Below, one piece after another: positions 8,201 through 15,826 of a DNA stretch of 64,000 bases (position 1 is its first letter; each line of letters starts with the position of its first letter). The position numbers were made by a program, and so were the translations under genes. The stretch is from JAJRTA01 sp965603125 (lineage in GTDB: Bacteria; Zixibacteria; MSB-5A5; GN15; FEB-12). The notes beneath the pieces were generated by a model. The model did not search any database. It had not been told where the DNA came from and saw nothing but the letters and a program-made list of their open reading frames with translations. The stretch covers positions 59,691 to 123,690 of the forward strand of contig CBFDBU010000009.1 of the NCBI GenBank assembly GCA_965603125.1, written 5' to 3'.

Positions 8201-9073
8201 GTGACGCAGAACCGACCATATAGGCTACAATACAGAGACGAACTTCTGGCCATTATGGAGCAAGTGCAAACGTGGGCCAGTCAACGCTACAAGAGCCGCG
8301 ATCTGGCAGACACACGCGTATTGTGCCGGTTCTTTGTCTGCACAATTATCGAACTCATCAGGTCGTGCTTCGACCTCATTGATACTGGTCGCAGAGTGTC
8401 CTATGGCGTAGTAATGCGAAGTATTCTCGAACATAACATTGACATGCACTATCTGGCTCTCGAGAACAAACCTGGTCTCAATAGACAATTCTTCAACTAC
8501 TACCGGCTGCTGTTGTATTGGGAACGAAATCGAATTGAATACTACAAAGAGATTATCCCCTGGACAAAGGAGCAGTATCAGGAATATGTCTATCAGAATT
8601 TCCCAGACATCGCAAAAACGGCTAAAAGCAAGGAGTTGATTCTCACCGCAAGTGAGTTTGACAAAGCTGTCAAGTGGAAGTACATGAGAAGTTGGTCGGG
8701 GCTGGATTTCTCCTCAAGAGTGGACCGGGTACACAAGCTACTCTCGCAGAAGTTCCCGGACCGTCTTAAGTGGGATGATACACCTAAGCGACGAGGATTC
8801 GAGTTCTACTTTGGGAGCTACTCGAACTACACTCATCCATCACCCTTCTCCGTCTTGCCCAACCTAGCTCCGCGGCTGTCAGACTACGACCTAGACTATG
8901 TTGCCAATTCGAGCATCATGGAGTCCTGCGAAGAAGGGTTGATTCTTGCAGCTGATTACTGCATTCGCGCTTACGCTGACGCTTTGCCAATGGATGAAAG
9001 AGAAGGGCTTGACGCGCTTTACGATAAATGCCTGGGCGAGTCTCAGGCTATCAAAGCATACTTTGACTCTTGA
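8201..9073 (+). CDS. DUF5677-like protein, probable insertion between murI and rdgB
   Basis: The 290-residue product is rich in aromatic and charged residues and mostly helical-looking. It includes the stretches VVMRSILEHNIDMHYLAL and FGSYSNYTHPSP, which recall the DUF5677/HEPN-like families of unknown function. No signal peptide or clear catalytic motif is visible. The GTG start abuts the murI stop. The gene is plainly richer in A and T and uses rarer codons than its neighbours, which suggests recent transfer. It interrupts what would otherwise be an uninterrupted operon. DUF5677 genes often lie among defence and mobile genes, but I cannot assign a function. Confidence 0.6.
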   Translation: MTQNRPYRLQYRDELLAIMEQVQTWASQRYKSRDLADTRVLCRFFVCTIIELIRSCFDLIDTGRRVSYGVVMRSILEHNIDMHYLALENKPGLNRQFFNYYRLLLYWERNRIEYYKEIIPWTKEQYQEYVYQNFPDIAKTAKSKELILTASEFDKAVKWKYMRSWSGLDFSSRVDRVHKLLSQKFPDRLKWDDTPKRRGFEFYFGSYSNYTHPSPFSVLPNLAPRLSDYDLDYVANSSIMESCEEGLILAADYCIRAYADALPMDEREGLDALYDKCLGESQAIKAYFDS

Positions 9074-9082
9074 CTACATCCC

Positions 9083-9685
9083 ATGCAACTCGTCCTCGCA
9101 ACGAACAACACTGACAAGATCAGGGAGATCAGAGATCTTCTCGACGATCTGCCGGTAACGATCCTGACCCGTGATGATTTCCTGGAGTTCCCGGACGTCG
9201 CAGAAACCGGCGGCACCCTCGACGAAAACGCGGCGCTGAAAGCAAGAGCCATAGCGGAGTTCACCGGTTTCCCGGCGCTGGCCGACGACAGCGGCCTTGA
9301 GGTCGACGCCCTGGGCGGCGCCCCGGGCGTGCACTCATCCCGGTACGCCGGTGAGGGCTGCACCTATGCCGACAACAACCGCAAGCTGCTCCGGGAGCTT
9401 GAAGGCGTCCCGCGCGAAAAACGCACCGCCCGCTTCCGGTGTGTGATCGTGATCGACTGGGGAGGTGGAGAGACGCAGGCAATCGAGGGCGCGGCGCAGG
9501 GATACATAGCCGAGGACATTGTCGGTGATAGGGGTTTCGGTTATGACCCGGTGTTTTTCTACCCGCCTGCAGGGATGCGTTTTTCGCAGATGACACTGGA
9601 GGAGAAAAACCGGGTGTCCCATCGCGGCCTTGCTCTCCGCGCTGCCCGGCAGGTTATCATTGAGCGGATGGGATCAGTCCTGTGA
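9083..9685 (+). CDS. rdgB: XTP/dITP diphosphatase (RdgB/HAM1 family)
   Basis: Hydrolyses non-canonical purine nucleotides (dITP, XTP) to monophosphates and so keeps them out of DNA and RNA. The 200-residue product starts MQLVLATNNTDKIREIRDLL, the family nucleotide-binding signature. It also has the metal-binding ADDSGLEVDALGG, the GVHSSRYAG loop and GFGYDPVFFYP. No Shine-Dalgarno is visible before ATG 9083, perhaps because the native upstream context was replaced when the DUF5677-like gene arrived. The hairpin repeat begins on the base after the stop codon. Confidence 0.95.
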   Translation: MQLVLATNNTDKIREIRDLLDDLPVTILTRDDFLEFPDVAETGGTLDENAALKARAIAEFTGFPALADDSGLEVDALGGAPGVHSSRYAGEGCTYADNNRKLLRELEGVPREKRTARFRCVIVIDWGGGETQAIEGAAQGYIAEDIVGDRGFGYDPVFFYPPAGMRFSQMTLEEKNRVSHRGLALRAARQVIIERMGSVL

Positions 9686-9751
9686 GTCAAAAGCCCTATG
9701 GTTTTGACACCTGAATCTGTCGAGACCGCAGGGGTCTCGACTTACAACTAC
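9686..9751 (+). repeat. Dispersed double-hairpin repeat, copy 1
   Basis: Two 23-base hairpins separated by a ten-base linker. Hairpin 1 (9686-9708) has arms GTCAAAA/TTTTGAC. The linker is ACCTGAATCT (9709-9718). Hairpin 2 (9719-9741) has perfect nine-base arms GTCGAGACC/GGTCTCGAC around a five-base loop. Copy 2 lies inverted at 45161-45226 with the same hairpin lengths and a linker differing at one base (ATCTGAATCT). Two stem positions change in a compensatory way between copies; similarity continues for about ten bases after hairpin 2. The element starts exactly after the rdgB stop and could end that transcript. Confidence 0.75.
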
Positions 9752-9755
9752 TGGA

Positions 9756-9803
9756 TACTGGCTTTCGCCAGTAAGACGTATGGGGCAGATGAGGGCGTCT
9801 GCC
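9756..9803 (+). repeat. Two further hairpins downstream of the double-hairpin repeat
   Basis: TACTGGC-TTTC-GCCAGTA (9756-9773) is a perfect seven-base stem. GGCAGA-N8-TCTGCC (9784-9803) follows. The second recalls the GGC...GTCTCTGCC hairpins of the 87-base repeats at 40982 and 45014, and the order (double hairpin, then a second pair of hairpins) is the same as in the composite copy near 45014-45226. Confidence 0.5.
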
Positions 9804-9837
9804 GAGCACGAAACAAGCGAGGCAATCTCACGCTCTG

Positions 9838-10122
9838 TCACCCTTTGAAAATACCTCGCCGAAGTCGGGGAATCGACAACCCTCCCAGCCAACCGTAGCT
9901 CGTCAGCAAGTCCCGAACGTAACTCCCATTCCGATAGTTACGTCGCTTTCCGCTCCGCTTGTAACGACCACAACCAACCTGCGCCGTTAACTCCACCTCC
10001 ATCGCCCGCTCCAAGCGCCGCTTCACGAAACGCTTCGTCTCTCCCTCAAGATCACGCCAAATCGACTTGACTCCCAACCAACGACGGAATAGATTCTTCT
10101 GTGAGAAGTCCATTTCTCGCAT
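9838..10122 (-). pseudogene. IS256-family transposase remnant, N-terminal fragment
   Basis: About 95 residues matching the start of mutator/IS256-type transposases: ERAMEVELTAQVGCGRYKR followed by RNGSYVRDLLTSYG. A full transposase has about 400 residues with a DDE catalytic triad, none of which remains; the frame closes at TGA 9838 just after PRLRRGIFKG. ATG 10122 is likely because AAGGAGG precedes it at good spacing. The sequence AAACTTACACAAAAG near 10184-10199 resembles an IS256-type terminal inverted repeat, so one end of the element may survive. The other end meets the hairpin repeat region. Not functional. Confidence 0.75.
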
Positions 10123-10264
10123 GGGCATATCCTCCTTCAAAACGGTCAATTGGATATGCCCTAATTCTATGGCAAATACCTCCTAAACTTACACAAAAGA
10201 ATTTACGCAATATTTCCAGCAGCGTGCTTTTCAGTCTGTCGGGTGGCAGTGGTGTTATCCCTTC

Positions 10265-11329
10265 TCAGGCCGTTTTTTCGGTCTCTGTGTCTGTCCGCTC
10301 CTTTGACAGGTACGAAAGGGCCAGGACAGCCACAAGCATGATTGCCGCAATATGATACAGCCAACTGCCTTCAGACTGCATGTGTGTATGGCCGGTAAGT
10401 TTAGGCAGCGATGCTTCCGCTATCGGCATCAGCCAATCCAAAAGCAGTCCGAATCCCACGGCGCTTGCACCGACAGTTGCCAGAAACAGTGTCGCCGTCC
10501 GCGGTCCCAGCACCTTCCAGATCGTTGTGAACGTGGCAGCATTAGTGGCCGGCCCGGCGATCAGAAACGCCAGCGCCGCCCCTGGTGAGGCGCCCATGTG
10601 TATCATCCCGGCTGCAATCGGCACTGACGCGGTTGCGCATACATATATCGGCACCCCGGCCATCATCATCAGCAGGATCGCCATCAGTCCGCCGCCTATG
10701 TATGTTACCAGATGATCCGGTGGGACAATCGCCGCCATCGTTCCCGCGATGAGAATTCCGACCAGCAGCGCCAGACCTATGTCTCTCGGCAGGGTCACGA
10801 ATCCGTGTTCCAGAATACGGACTGGCGCATTCTTCCGATGTTCTTGCTCGCAACAGGCGCCATGGCAGGCAATAGGCTTTGACTCGACCGCCGCCGGGGT
10901 TTGATCGGGCTGACCAAGGAATCGCACCAGCCCCCCGCCGACGAGACCGGTCAGCAATGCCGCTACCGGCCGGAAGATTGCGAAGATCGGGCCGAGCAGG
11001 GCGTAGGTAACGGCGATACTGTCCACACCGGTCTGGGGCGTGGAAAGAAGGAACGCCGTCGTTGCCGCGCGACTGGCACCGTGTCGATGCATGGACACTG
11101 ATACCGGAATCACACTGCACGAGCAGAGAGGTAACGGCACGCCAAACAGCGAGGCTTTCAACACAGGTCCCAGGCCGTGTCCGCCGAGGTTACGTTCCAC
11201 CCACTCCGGAGAAATCAATACTGAGAGTATGCCGGCAGCCAGAAAGCCGAACAGCAGGTATGGCGCCATCTGACCCAAAACCAGCCAGCTCTCGGTAAGA
11301 ACTGATGTGACTATGTCATACATCATCAA
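10265..11329 (-). CDS. Metal permease, SO_0444/DUF318 type (putative Cu/Zn efflux)
   Basis: A 354-residue polytopic inner-membrane protein with about eight to ten hydrophobic segments in two halves. The first half holds PLPLCSCSVIPV and the second GVPIYVCATASVPIA and IAGPATNAAT, the repeated motifs of the permease family that includes ArsP and the SO_0444 transporters annotated as Cu/Zn efflux. A central hydrophilic loop contains a metal-ligand-like CHGACCEQEH stretch. It is the last gene of the PerR-headed run, which suggests export of a metal that is toxic under oxidative stress. The substrate is not shown by the sequence. Confidence 0.8.
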   Translation of the reverse strand: MMMYDIVTSVLTESWLVLGQMAPYLLFGFLAAGILSVLISPEWVERNLGGHGLGPVLKASLFGVPLPLCSCSVIPVSVSMHRHGASRAATTAFLLSTPQTGVDSIAVTYALLGPIFAIFRPVAALLTGLVGGGLVRFLGQPDQTPAAVESKPIACHGACCEQEHRKNAPVRILEHGFVTLPRDIGLALLVGILIAGTMAAIVPPDHLVTYIGGGLMAILLMMMAGVPIYVCATASVPIAAGMIHMGASPGAALAFLIAGPATNAATFTTIWKVLGPRTATLFLATVGASAVGFGLLLDWLMPIAEASLPKLTGHTHMQSEGSWLYHIAAIMLVAVLALSYLSKERTDTETEKTA

Positions 11330-11425
11330 TGATCTTGTTTCCTTCGAGTTTTTTCAACTCGGTGTTCTCGGGCCGCTGCTGAGGGCAGTCCGGGAAGCGA
11401 ATCACTTCCTCCCGACTATGGCATT

Positions 11426-12001
11426 CTACCAGTTCTCAGCCAGCAGTTCAAAATGCCCCTGGGGATGGGCGCAGGCCGGGCAAGCCCTGGGCGCTTCCTC
11501 TCCTTCGTGGAGGTAGCCACAGTTGCGGCATCTCCAGACGACCTTCTTATCCTTCTTGAACACCGTGCCCGCTTCAATGTTCGCCAGCAAACCAAGGTAC
11601 CGCTTCTCGTGCTGTTTCTCTGCAATGGCGATAGCTTCAAACGTCTTCGCGATGGCCTCGAAACCTTCCTCCCGGGCTATCGTCGCGAACTCCGGATACA
11701 TGCTCTCCCATTCGTGGTGCTCGCCGCCGGCGGAAGCCTTCAGGTTTTCGGCCGTGCTGCCGATCACCCCGGCGGGAAAGGCGGCCTGAATCTCGACCTC
11801 GCCACCCTTCAAGAACTTGAACAGCCGCTTGGCATGTTCTTTCTCGTGGTTGGCGGTCTCCTCAAAGATATGTGCGATCTGTACAAAACCCTCTTTCTTC
11901 GCCTTGCTTGCGAAATAGGTATAGCGGTTTCGCGCCTGGGACTCACCAGCAAACGCGGTGAGCAGGTTTTTCTCTGTCTGCGATCCTTTCAAATCCGCCA
12001 A
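11426..12001 (-). CDS. rbr: Rubrerythrin
   Basis: Reduces hydrogen peroxide in anaerobes. The 191-residue protein has the classical two-domain order. A four-helix diiron domain (about 1-145) carries GESQARNRYTYFA, ETANHEKEHAKRLF and AIAEKQHEKRY. A C-terminal rubredoxin-like FeS4 domain has CRNCGYLHEG and CPACAHP. An A+G-rich Shine-Dalgarno precedes the ATG. It is co-directional with ferritin and other iron/peroxide genes under the PerR-type regulator, so peroxide induction is likely. Confidence 0.96.
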   Translation of the reverse strand: MADLKGSQTEKNLLTAFAGESQARNRYTYFASKAKKEGFVQIAHIFEETANHEKEHAKRLFKFLKGGEVEIQAAFPAGVIGSTAENLKASAGGEHHEWESMYPEFATIAREEGFEAIAKTFEAIAIAEKQHEKRYLGLLANIEAGTVFKKDKKVVWRCRNCGYLHEGEEAPRACPACAHPQGHFELLAENW

Positions 12002-12225
12002 TCTGTTCTCCTTCCAGGACTTCTATTTCCAACAAGGAACAATTATTTCAAGACCTGAACGATGGTGCCGAACTGTTCAAAACTCCCTCTAACGCACAAC
12101 CTGTTGTCATCTCATGAAGCTGACCAGTATCGCGGTCCCTCAGCAGGAGCAGCTTTTTGACGGCAGCCTTGCACGTTCTCATGTCCATGTCTGCGTCTCT
12201 CCGATCAACCTCGCGTACCGTCTGC

Positions 12226-12741
12226 TCACTGAGCAGCTGCGGCCGGCGGTGTGAAAACCCGCTGCGCCAGTTCACGATCGATCTGGAACAAGCCGGCCTT
12301 TGAATCGCCGAACATCTTGAGTTGCTGGACAATCCCTTTGGCTGTGGATTCTTCTTCCACCTGTTCGTTTACAAACCACTGGAGGAAGATGTGGGAGGCA
12401 TGGTCTTTTTCCGACAGGGCTATCTCTACCAGGTTGTTTATCAATCCGGTGACCTTCTGTTCATGCTCGTATACTGTCTCGAACACTTTCACGACCGATT
12501 CCCATTCAGACGGAGGAGCGTCGATCGCCCTGACCAGCGCCCGGCCGTCACGCTCGATCACGTAATCGAACATCTTCATGCCGTGTGACACTTCCTCCTG
12601 ATACTGGACACGCATCCAGTTGGCGAATCCGGGAAGATCGATTGATTCCAGGTACGCCGACATGGATAAGTACAGGTGAGCCGAATAAAACTCCGCCGCA
12701 ATCTGGTCATTCAAAGCGTCTTGCATTTTCCTGCTGATCAT
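12226..12741 (-). CDS. ftnA: Bacterial non-haem ferritin
   Basis: Oxidises and stores iron in a 24-subunit shell. The 171-residue protein carries the ferritin helices: QIAAEFYSAHLYLSM with the first ferroxidase glutamate, EEVSHGMKMFDYV with the ExxH ligands, and LQWFVNEQVEEE. Length and motif order match FtnA rather than bacterioferritin, and there is no haem methionine context. Sequestering free iron limits Fenton chemistry, in keeping with the neighbouring peroxidases. The gap to rubrerythrin (12002-12225) holds no convincing gene. Confidence 0.95.
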   Translation of the reverse strand: MISRKMQDALNDQIAAEFYSAHLYLSMSAYLESIDLPGFANWMRVQYQEEVSHGMKMFDYVIERDGRALVRAIDAPPSEWESVVKVFETVYEHEQKVTGLINNLVEIALSEKDHASHIFLQWFVNEQVEEESTAKGIVQQLKMFGDSKAGLFQIDRELAQRVFTPPAAAAQ

Positions 12742-12770
12742 CGCAACTCCCTTTCCAGCTGTGTGGCTTG

Positions 12771-13223
12771 TTAGTTCTCTGTCAGTATACTGTCATCATA
12801 CTCGATTTCGAATCGTAACTTGTGTTTGGCTTCCTCCTGTGCCAAACCAAGGAACATCGATTTCAGGTTGGCATCGTCAGTAGCAGCCGCCAGGTCGTTA
12901 TACAACCTGAACGCCGCCTTCTCCGCTTTCATAGCCAGAATAAGAGCCTCCTGGTAACTCAGTTCCGTTTTCAGATCTATGTCAACCAGGTGATCTCCGA
13001 TCTTCAGATCCTGAACCTTCTGCTCCGCCGACACCATTTGCTTGCCGTCCTTGACGGCCATCAACTTTGCCTTGTGACCTCCCTCTTCATCCGCAAAGAC
13101 AAGAAACACGTCCTTCATATGTTCGTGTTCCATCTCACCAGCCAAGCCGGTATAGAAATCTGCGGCATCCTGCTCCTTCTGGATGGCGAAATCGAGAATT
13201 TTGTCTACTGAGTCTAATTTCAT
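12771..13223 (-). CDS. Rubrerythrin-like ferritin-superfamily protein, no rubredoxin domain (I)
   Basis: A 150-residue four-helix protein with the four carboxylate/histidine motifs of a diiron centre: EQDAADFY, EEGGHKAK, EKAAFRLY and EEAKHKLRFE. It lacks the cysteines of rubredoxin, so an external electron donor is needed if it is a peroxidase. ATG 13223 is chosen because GGAGG sits five bases upstream; a start 18 bases earlier has no such site. It lies between ftnA and the superoxide reductase gene. Confidence 0.85.
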   Translation of the reverse strand: MKLDSVDKILDFAIQKEQDAADFYTGLAGEMEHEHMKDVFLVFADEEGGHKAKLMAVKDGKQMVSAEQKVQDLKIGDHLVDIDLKTELSYQEALILAMKAEKAAFRLYNDLAAATDDANLKSMFLGLAQEEAKHKLRFEIEYDDSILTEN

Positions 13224-13241
13224 CTGAACCTCCAACAACAA

Positions 13242-13619
13242 TCAAGTCTTCCACAGTCTATGTAGGTTGCAATACTCCCGGGCACTCACGCTGTCAGCGG
13301 CAATTTTGAAAGTCGCCTCGGGCGCATCCCCGGGATTCAGGAACTGACGGTAAGCCCTGCCGTCCGCGATCAGTTCGATCCACTCGATATAGTGCTTGTC
13401 TTCCATCGGGTGGGCGACTTCGCCGACCTTCACCTTGTAGCCGCCGTCGATTTTTTCAATGAGGGGGACGTGCTTCTCTGTCGCGGCGTCGGTTTCGCCC
13501 TCTTTTAGCAAAGTCATGTTCTGTCCGCAGCAAACCAGAGTACCGATCCCGGTATGAAGGACCTCAACAATGTTGCCGCATTTCTCGCACTTGTACACCT
13601 GCAGTTGTTCCGTAGCCAT
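13242..13619 (-). CDS. dfx: Desulfoferrodoxin (2Fe superoxide reductase)
   Basis: Reduces superoxide to peroxide without making oxygen. In the 125-residue protein the N-terminal desulforedoxin domain has CEKCG and the adjacent cysteine pair in LVCCGQNM (FeS4 centre I). The C-terminal catalytic domain has KHVPLIE, HPMEDKHYIEWIEL and CNLHRLWK, the His4-Cys ligands of centre II plus the lysine of the EKH loop. ATG 13619 is selected because AGGAGA precedes it and the upstream extension is not family-like. Its peroxide product would be handled by the neighbouring rubrerythrins and Tpx. Confidence 0.95.
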   Translation of the reverse strand: MATEQLQVYKCEKCGNIVEVLHTGIGTLVCCGQNMTLLKEGETDAATEKHVPLIEKIDGGYKVKVGEVAHPMEDKHYIEWIELIADGRAYRQFLNPGDAPEATFKIAADSVSAREYCNLHRLWKT

Positions 13620-13659
13620 TTTCCATTCTCCTTTCTTGCATTGGGACTTGCCGGTCGGT

Positions 13660-14181
13660 TTAGAACGCGGTGAAGCCGTTAGCCGACCAGTAGTCTCCCC
13701 CCAGTTCCTCTTGCTGCTCAATCAGGGCATGATAGTGCCCCGATTCCCACAAAGCCAGATGTGCGAAGAAGCCTCGCACGGACTCATCTTCCGCCTCCTC
13801 CGATTGCTTTCGATAATAGGCGACTGCATCGCGCTCAAGCTGAATGCCTATCGACAGGGCCGTCATCTCGAAATTGGCGTCCTTGATGCGGTCCCTCAGT
13901 TGATCAGAGAAGATCGGGGACCTTCCAGAGAGATCAGTCATGCGACCCAGCTTGAGCTCGGCATCTACGCGACCCGTCTTCAGAACTGAATCATGCTGAC
14001 TCAACAGGAATCGCATGTGGTCCATCTCCTCGGCGGCCAGCATCTGGAACACCTCTTTGCCTTTGGCGTCTTCAGTGCATTTGGCCGCCATCAGGTAGAA
14101 GTCGTGACCATAGCGTTCCGCCTTGGCCGCCGCTAACAGACCTTCCAACAACAGCTTATTCTTTGCTTCTCCCGTGGTCAT
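13660..14181 (-). CDS. Rubrerythrin-like ferritin-superfamily protein (II)
   Basis: A 173-residue helical protein with diiron-type motifs AERYGHDFY, AEEMDHMRFL, ERDAVAYY and ESGHYHALI, ending in a tail with DYWSANGFTAF. No rubredoxin domain is present. It is one of three related diiron proteins in this run and is divergent enough not to be a recent duplicate. Substrate and redox partner are unknown; peroxide or oxygen reduction is inferred from the family and from the operon. Confidence 0.85.
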   Translation of the reverse strand: MTTGEAKNKLLLEGLLAAAKAERYGHDFYLMAAKCTEDAKGKEVFQMLAAEEMDHMRFLLSQHDSVLKTGRVDAELKLGRMTDLSGRSPIFSDQLRDRIKDANFEMTALSIGIQLERDAVAYYRKQSEEAEDESVRGFFAHLALWESGHYHALIEQQEELGGDYWSANGFTAF

Positions 14182-14208
14182 CTAATCTTCCTCATGCCCC
14201 ATCATTGA

Positions 14209-14712
14209 TCAGTGCTCGAGGTTGAACTCCTGGAAATCGAAAAAGTTACCGGTGCGATTGAAATAGTCCAGTTCGGCCTGTACAATCGCCAGGTGTCCTT
14301 CTTCAATCTCCAGAAAACGGGCAAACAGTTCGCCCTCCTCTTTCAACTCCCTGATCATTCGCCGGTAGAAGCCCGCTGTTTCCTGCTCCATGGCCAGGGC
14401 CTTCTTGAGCATTTCCCGTTCTGTGCCGTAGTCTCTGGTTGAGAGGTGCTCGCCCAGTTTTTTCACTCCTTTTTCAATAGTCTCCCGGGCAGGTACAACG
14501 CTCTTGAGCTTAGCGGGAGACACCTTCCCGGATTGCTTCCACCCAGCGAGGAGGGATGCCAGGTGGTCGATATGCAACTGCTCCTCATTGCCAAGCACCT
14601 CAAAAACTCGCCGGCCGGTCTCATCGGCGATATTGTCCATAGAATCCAGGTACGCATCACGCACCCTGGTTTCGTATTGTATAGCTGTCTTGATCGCTTC
14701 TTCCAGGTTCAT
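14209..14712 (-). CDS. Rubrerythrin-like ferritin-superfamily protein (III)
   Basis: A 167-residue protein with IQYETRVRDAY, NEEQLHIDHL, MEQETAGFYRRM and IEEGHLAIVQAELDYF, the spacing of a diiron four-helix bundle. It lacks rubredoxin cysteines. The C-terminal NRTGNFFDFQEF is common in stand-alone rubrerythrin-like proteins of anaerobes. TCCTCC on the + strand just upstream is the Shine-Dalgarno on the coding strand. It lies 79 bases after the thiol peroxidase gene on the same strand. Confidence 0.85.
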   Translation of the reverse strand: MNLEEAIKTAIQYETRVRDAYLDSMDNIADETGRRVFEVLGNEEQLHIDHLASLLAGWKQSGKVSPAKLKSVVPARETIEKGVKKLGEHLSTRDYGTEREMLKKALAMEQETAGFYRRMIRELKEEGELFARFLEIEEGHLAIVQAELDYFNRTGNFFDFQEFNLEH

Positions 14713-14791
14713 CTACTCCTCCTAATTCAATACCCGGTGGTCGATAACAAACGCTCCATCCCCACGGTGATACGCCGATGCGGCACGCGGA

Positions 14792-15313
14792 TTATCTTTC
14801 CCGAACTTTGTTAACAGCCCTCAACACATCGTCGTAATCAGGTTCCTCGGTTATCTCTTCAACGTATTGGATGTACCGGATAGTACCCGTCCGGTCGAGG
14901 ACAAAAATGGTTCGGGCCAGAAGCCGCAGTTCTTTGATCAGTACTCCGTACGCCTTTCCAAAGGACGCGTCGCGGTGGTCAGAGAGGAGCTTGACATTTT
15001 CCACACCTGCCGCCGCACACCAGCGGGCTTGGGCAAACGGGAGGTCCATGCTGAGAGTAAGGATCACAACGTCGTCGCCAAACTTCCCTGCTTCCTGGTT
15101 AAACCGTTTCGTTTCAAGATCACAAACCGGCGTATCCACCGACGGTACGGAGACAAGGACCACCACCTTTCCCTTAAACGAGGAAAGCCTGACCGGCTCC
15201 AGCTTATCGTTCAGCCCTTCAAAGTCGGGGGCAGTATCACCCACCTTGACTTCGTTGCCGACCAGAGTCAGTGGCTTACCCTTCATCTTTGTCAAACCAG
15301 TTCTCTCGCTCAT
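14792..15313 (-). CDS. tpx: Thiol peroxidase Tpx (atypical 2-Cys peroxiredoxin)
   Basis: Reduces hydroperoxides with thioredoxin as donor. The product (173 residues) shows the peroxidatic cysteine in SVPSVDTPVCDLET (C64) and the resolving cysteine in ARWCAAAG (C99), the spacing that defines Tpx. A thioredoxin reductase lies at 22523-23476, and the corresponding thioredoxin is not in the window. It is the first gene after the PerR-like regulator and is probably under its direct control. Confidence 0.95.
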   Translation of the reverse strand: MSERTGLTKMKGKPLTLVGNEVKVGDTAPDFEGLNDKLEPVRLSSFKGKVVVLVSVPSVDTPVCDLETKRFNQEAGKFGDDVVILTLSMDLPFAQARWCAAAGVENVKLLSDHRDASFGKAYGVLIKELRLLARTIFVLDRTGTIRYIQYVEEITEEPDYDDVLRAVNKVRER

Positions 15314-15367
15314 ACATTATCCTCCTCAAAGAACAGGATCATCCGTAAGGGTCCATACCCTTCTTGT

Positions 15368-15808
15368 CTATTGTGATTTCTTTCCGTATGCTTCAGAAAT
15401 GCTTTTCTCTTGTTGAATGTTCCTGCAACCGGGGCAAATCCCGATAAATTCAACCCGACATCCGAGAATTTTCCAGCCGTTTGCCTGCTTGAACCTCTGA
15501 TCCAGGAAGTCCCCGGGAATATCATGGAGATCACCGACACAGCCGCAATCAGTACAGCGAATGTGATTATGACGAGCCGGGTTTCCGTCAAACCGGGCTT
15601 CTGCGCCAATGGTATCCAGCCTCTGTATGATACGGTTTTTCGCCAGGAATTCCAAGTTCCGATAAACCGTACCCAGGCTGATTCGGGGCATCCTCTCTCG
15701 TACAATCTGATAGAGCTCAGCCGCGGTCGGGTGGGATGTCAGTTTGCAGAGCTCTTCCAGAATCACCTGACGCTGCCTGGTATTTCTCTGTGGTTTTTCA
15801 GCGGCCAA
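15368..15808 (-). CDS. perR: Fur-family transcriptional regulator, probably PerR
   Basis: A 146-residue metal-dependent repressor. The winged helix includes ISLGTVYRNLEFL (recognition helix near 43-56). The dimerisation domain has the histidine-rich RHNHIRCTDCG (H80, H82, C85/C88) and CPGC (C125/C128), the structural zinc site of Fur/PerR proteins. Gene context (Tpx, rubrerythrins, superoxide reductase, ferritin) favours peroxide sensing over iron sensing, but the distinction between PerR and Fur is inferred. It heads the run and has a perfect palindrome over its promoter, so it is probably autoregulated. Confidence 0.88.
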   Translation of the reverse strand: MAAEKPQRNTRQRQVILEELCKLTSHPTAAELYQIVRERMPRISLGTVYRNLEFLAKNRIIQRLDTIGAEARFDGNPARHNHIRCTDCGCVGDLHDIPGDFLDQRFKQANGWKILGCRVEFIGICPGCRNIQQEKSISEAYGKKSQ

Positions 15809-15826
15809 CGGTATCTCCTAAGATTA

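Noticed and set aside
9698..9898. Short open frame reading through the double-hairpin repeat (and its counterpart at 44885-45214)
   Set aside because: The similar peptides come from the repeated DNA itself; there is no Shine-Dalgarno, and the changes preserve DNA pairing rather than codons.
12048..12332. Open frame between ferritin and rubrerythrin
   Set aside because: It overlaps the ferritin gene in another frame and has no family-like features or ribosome site.
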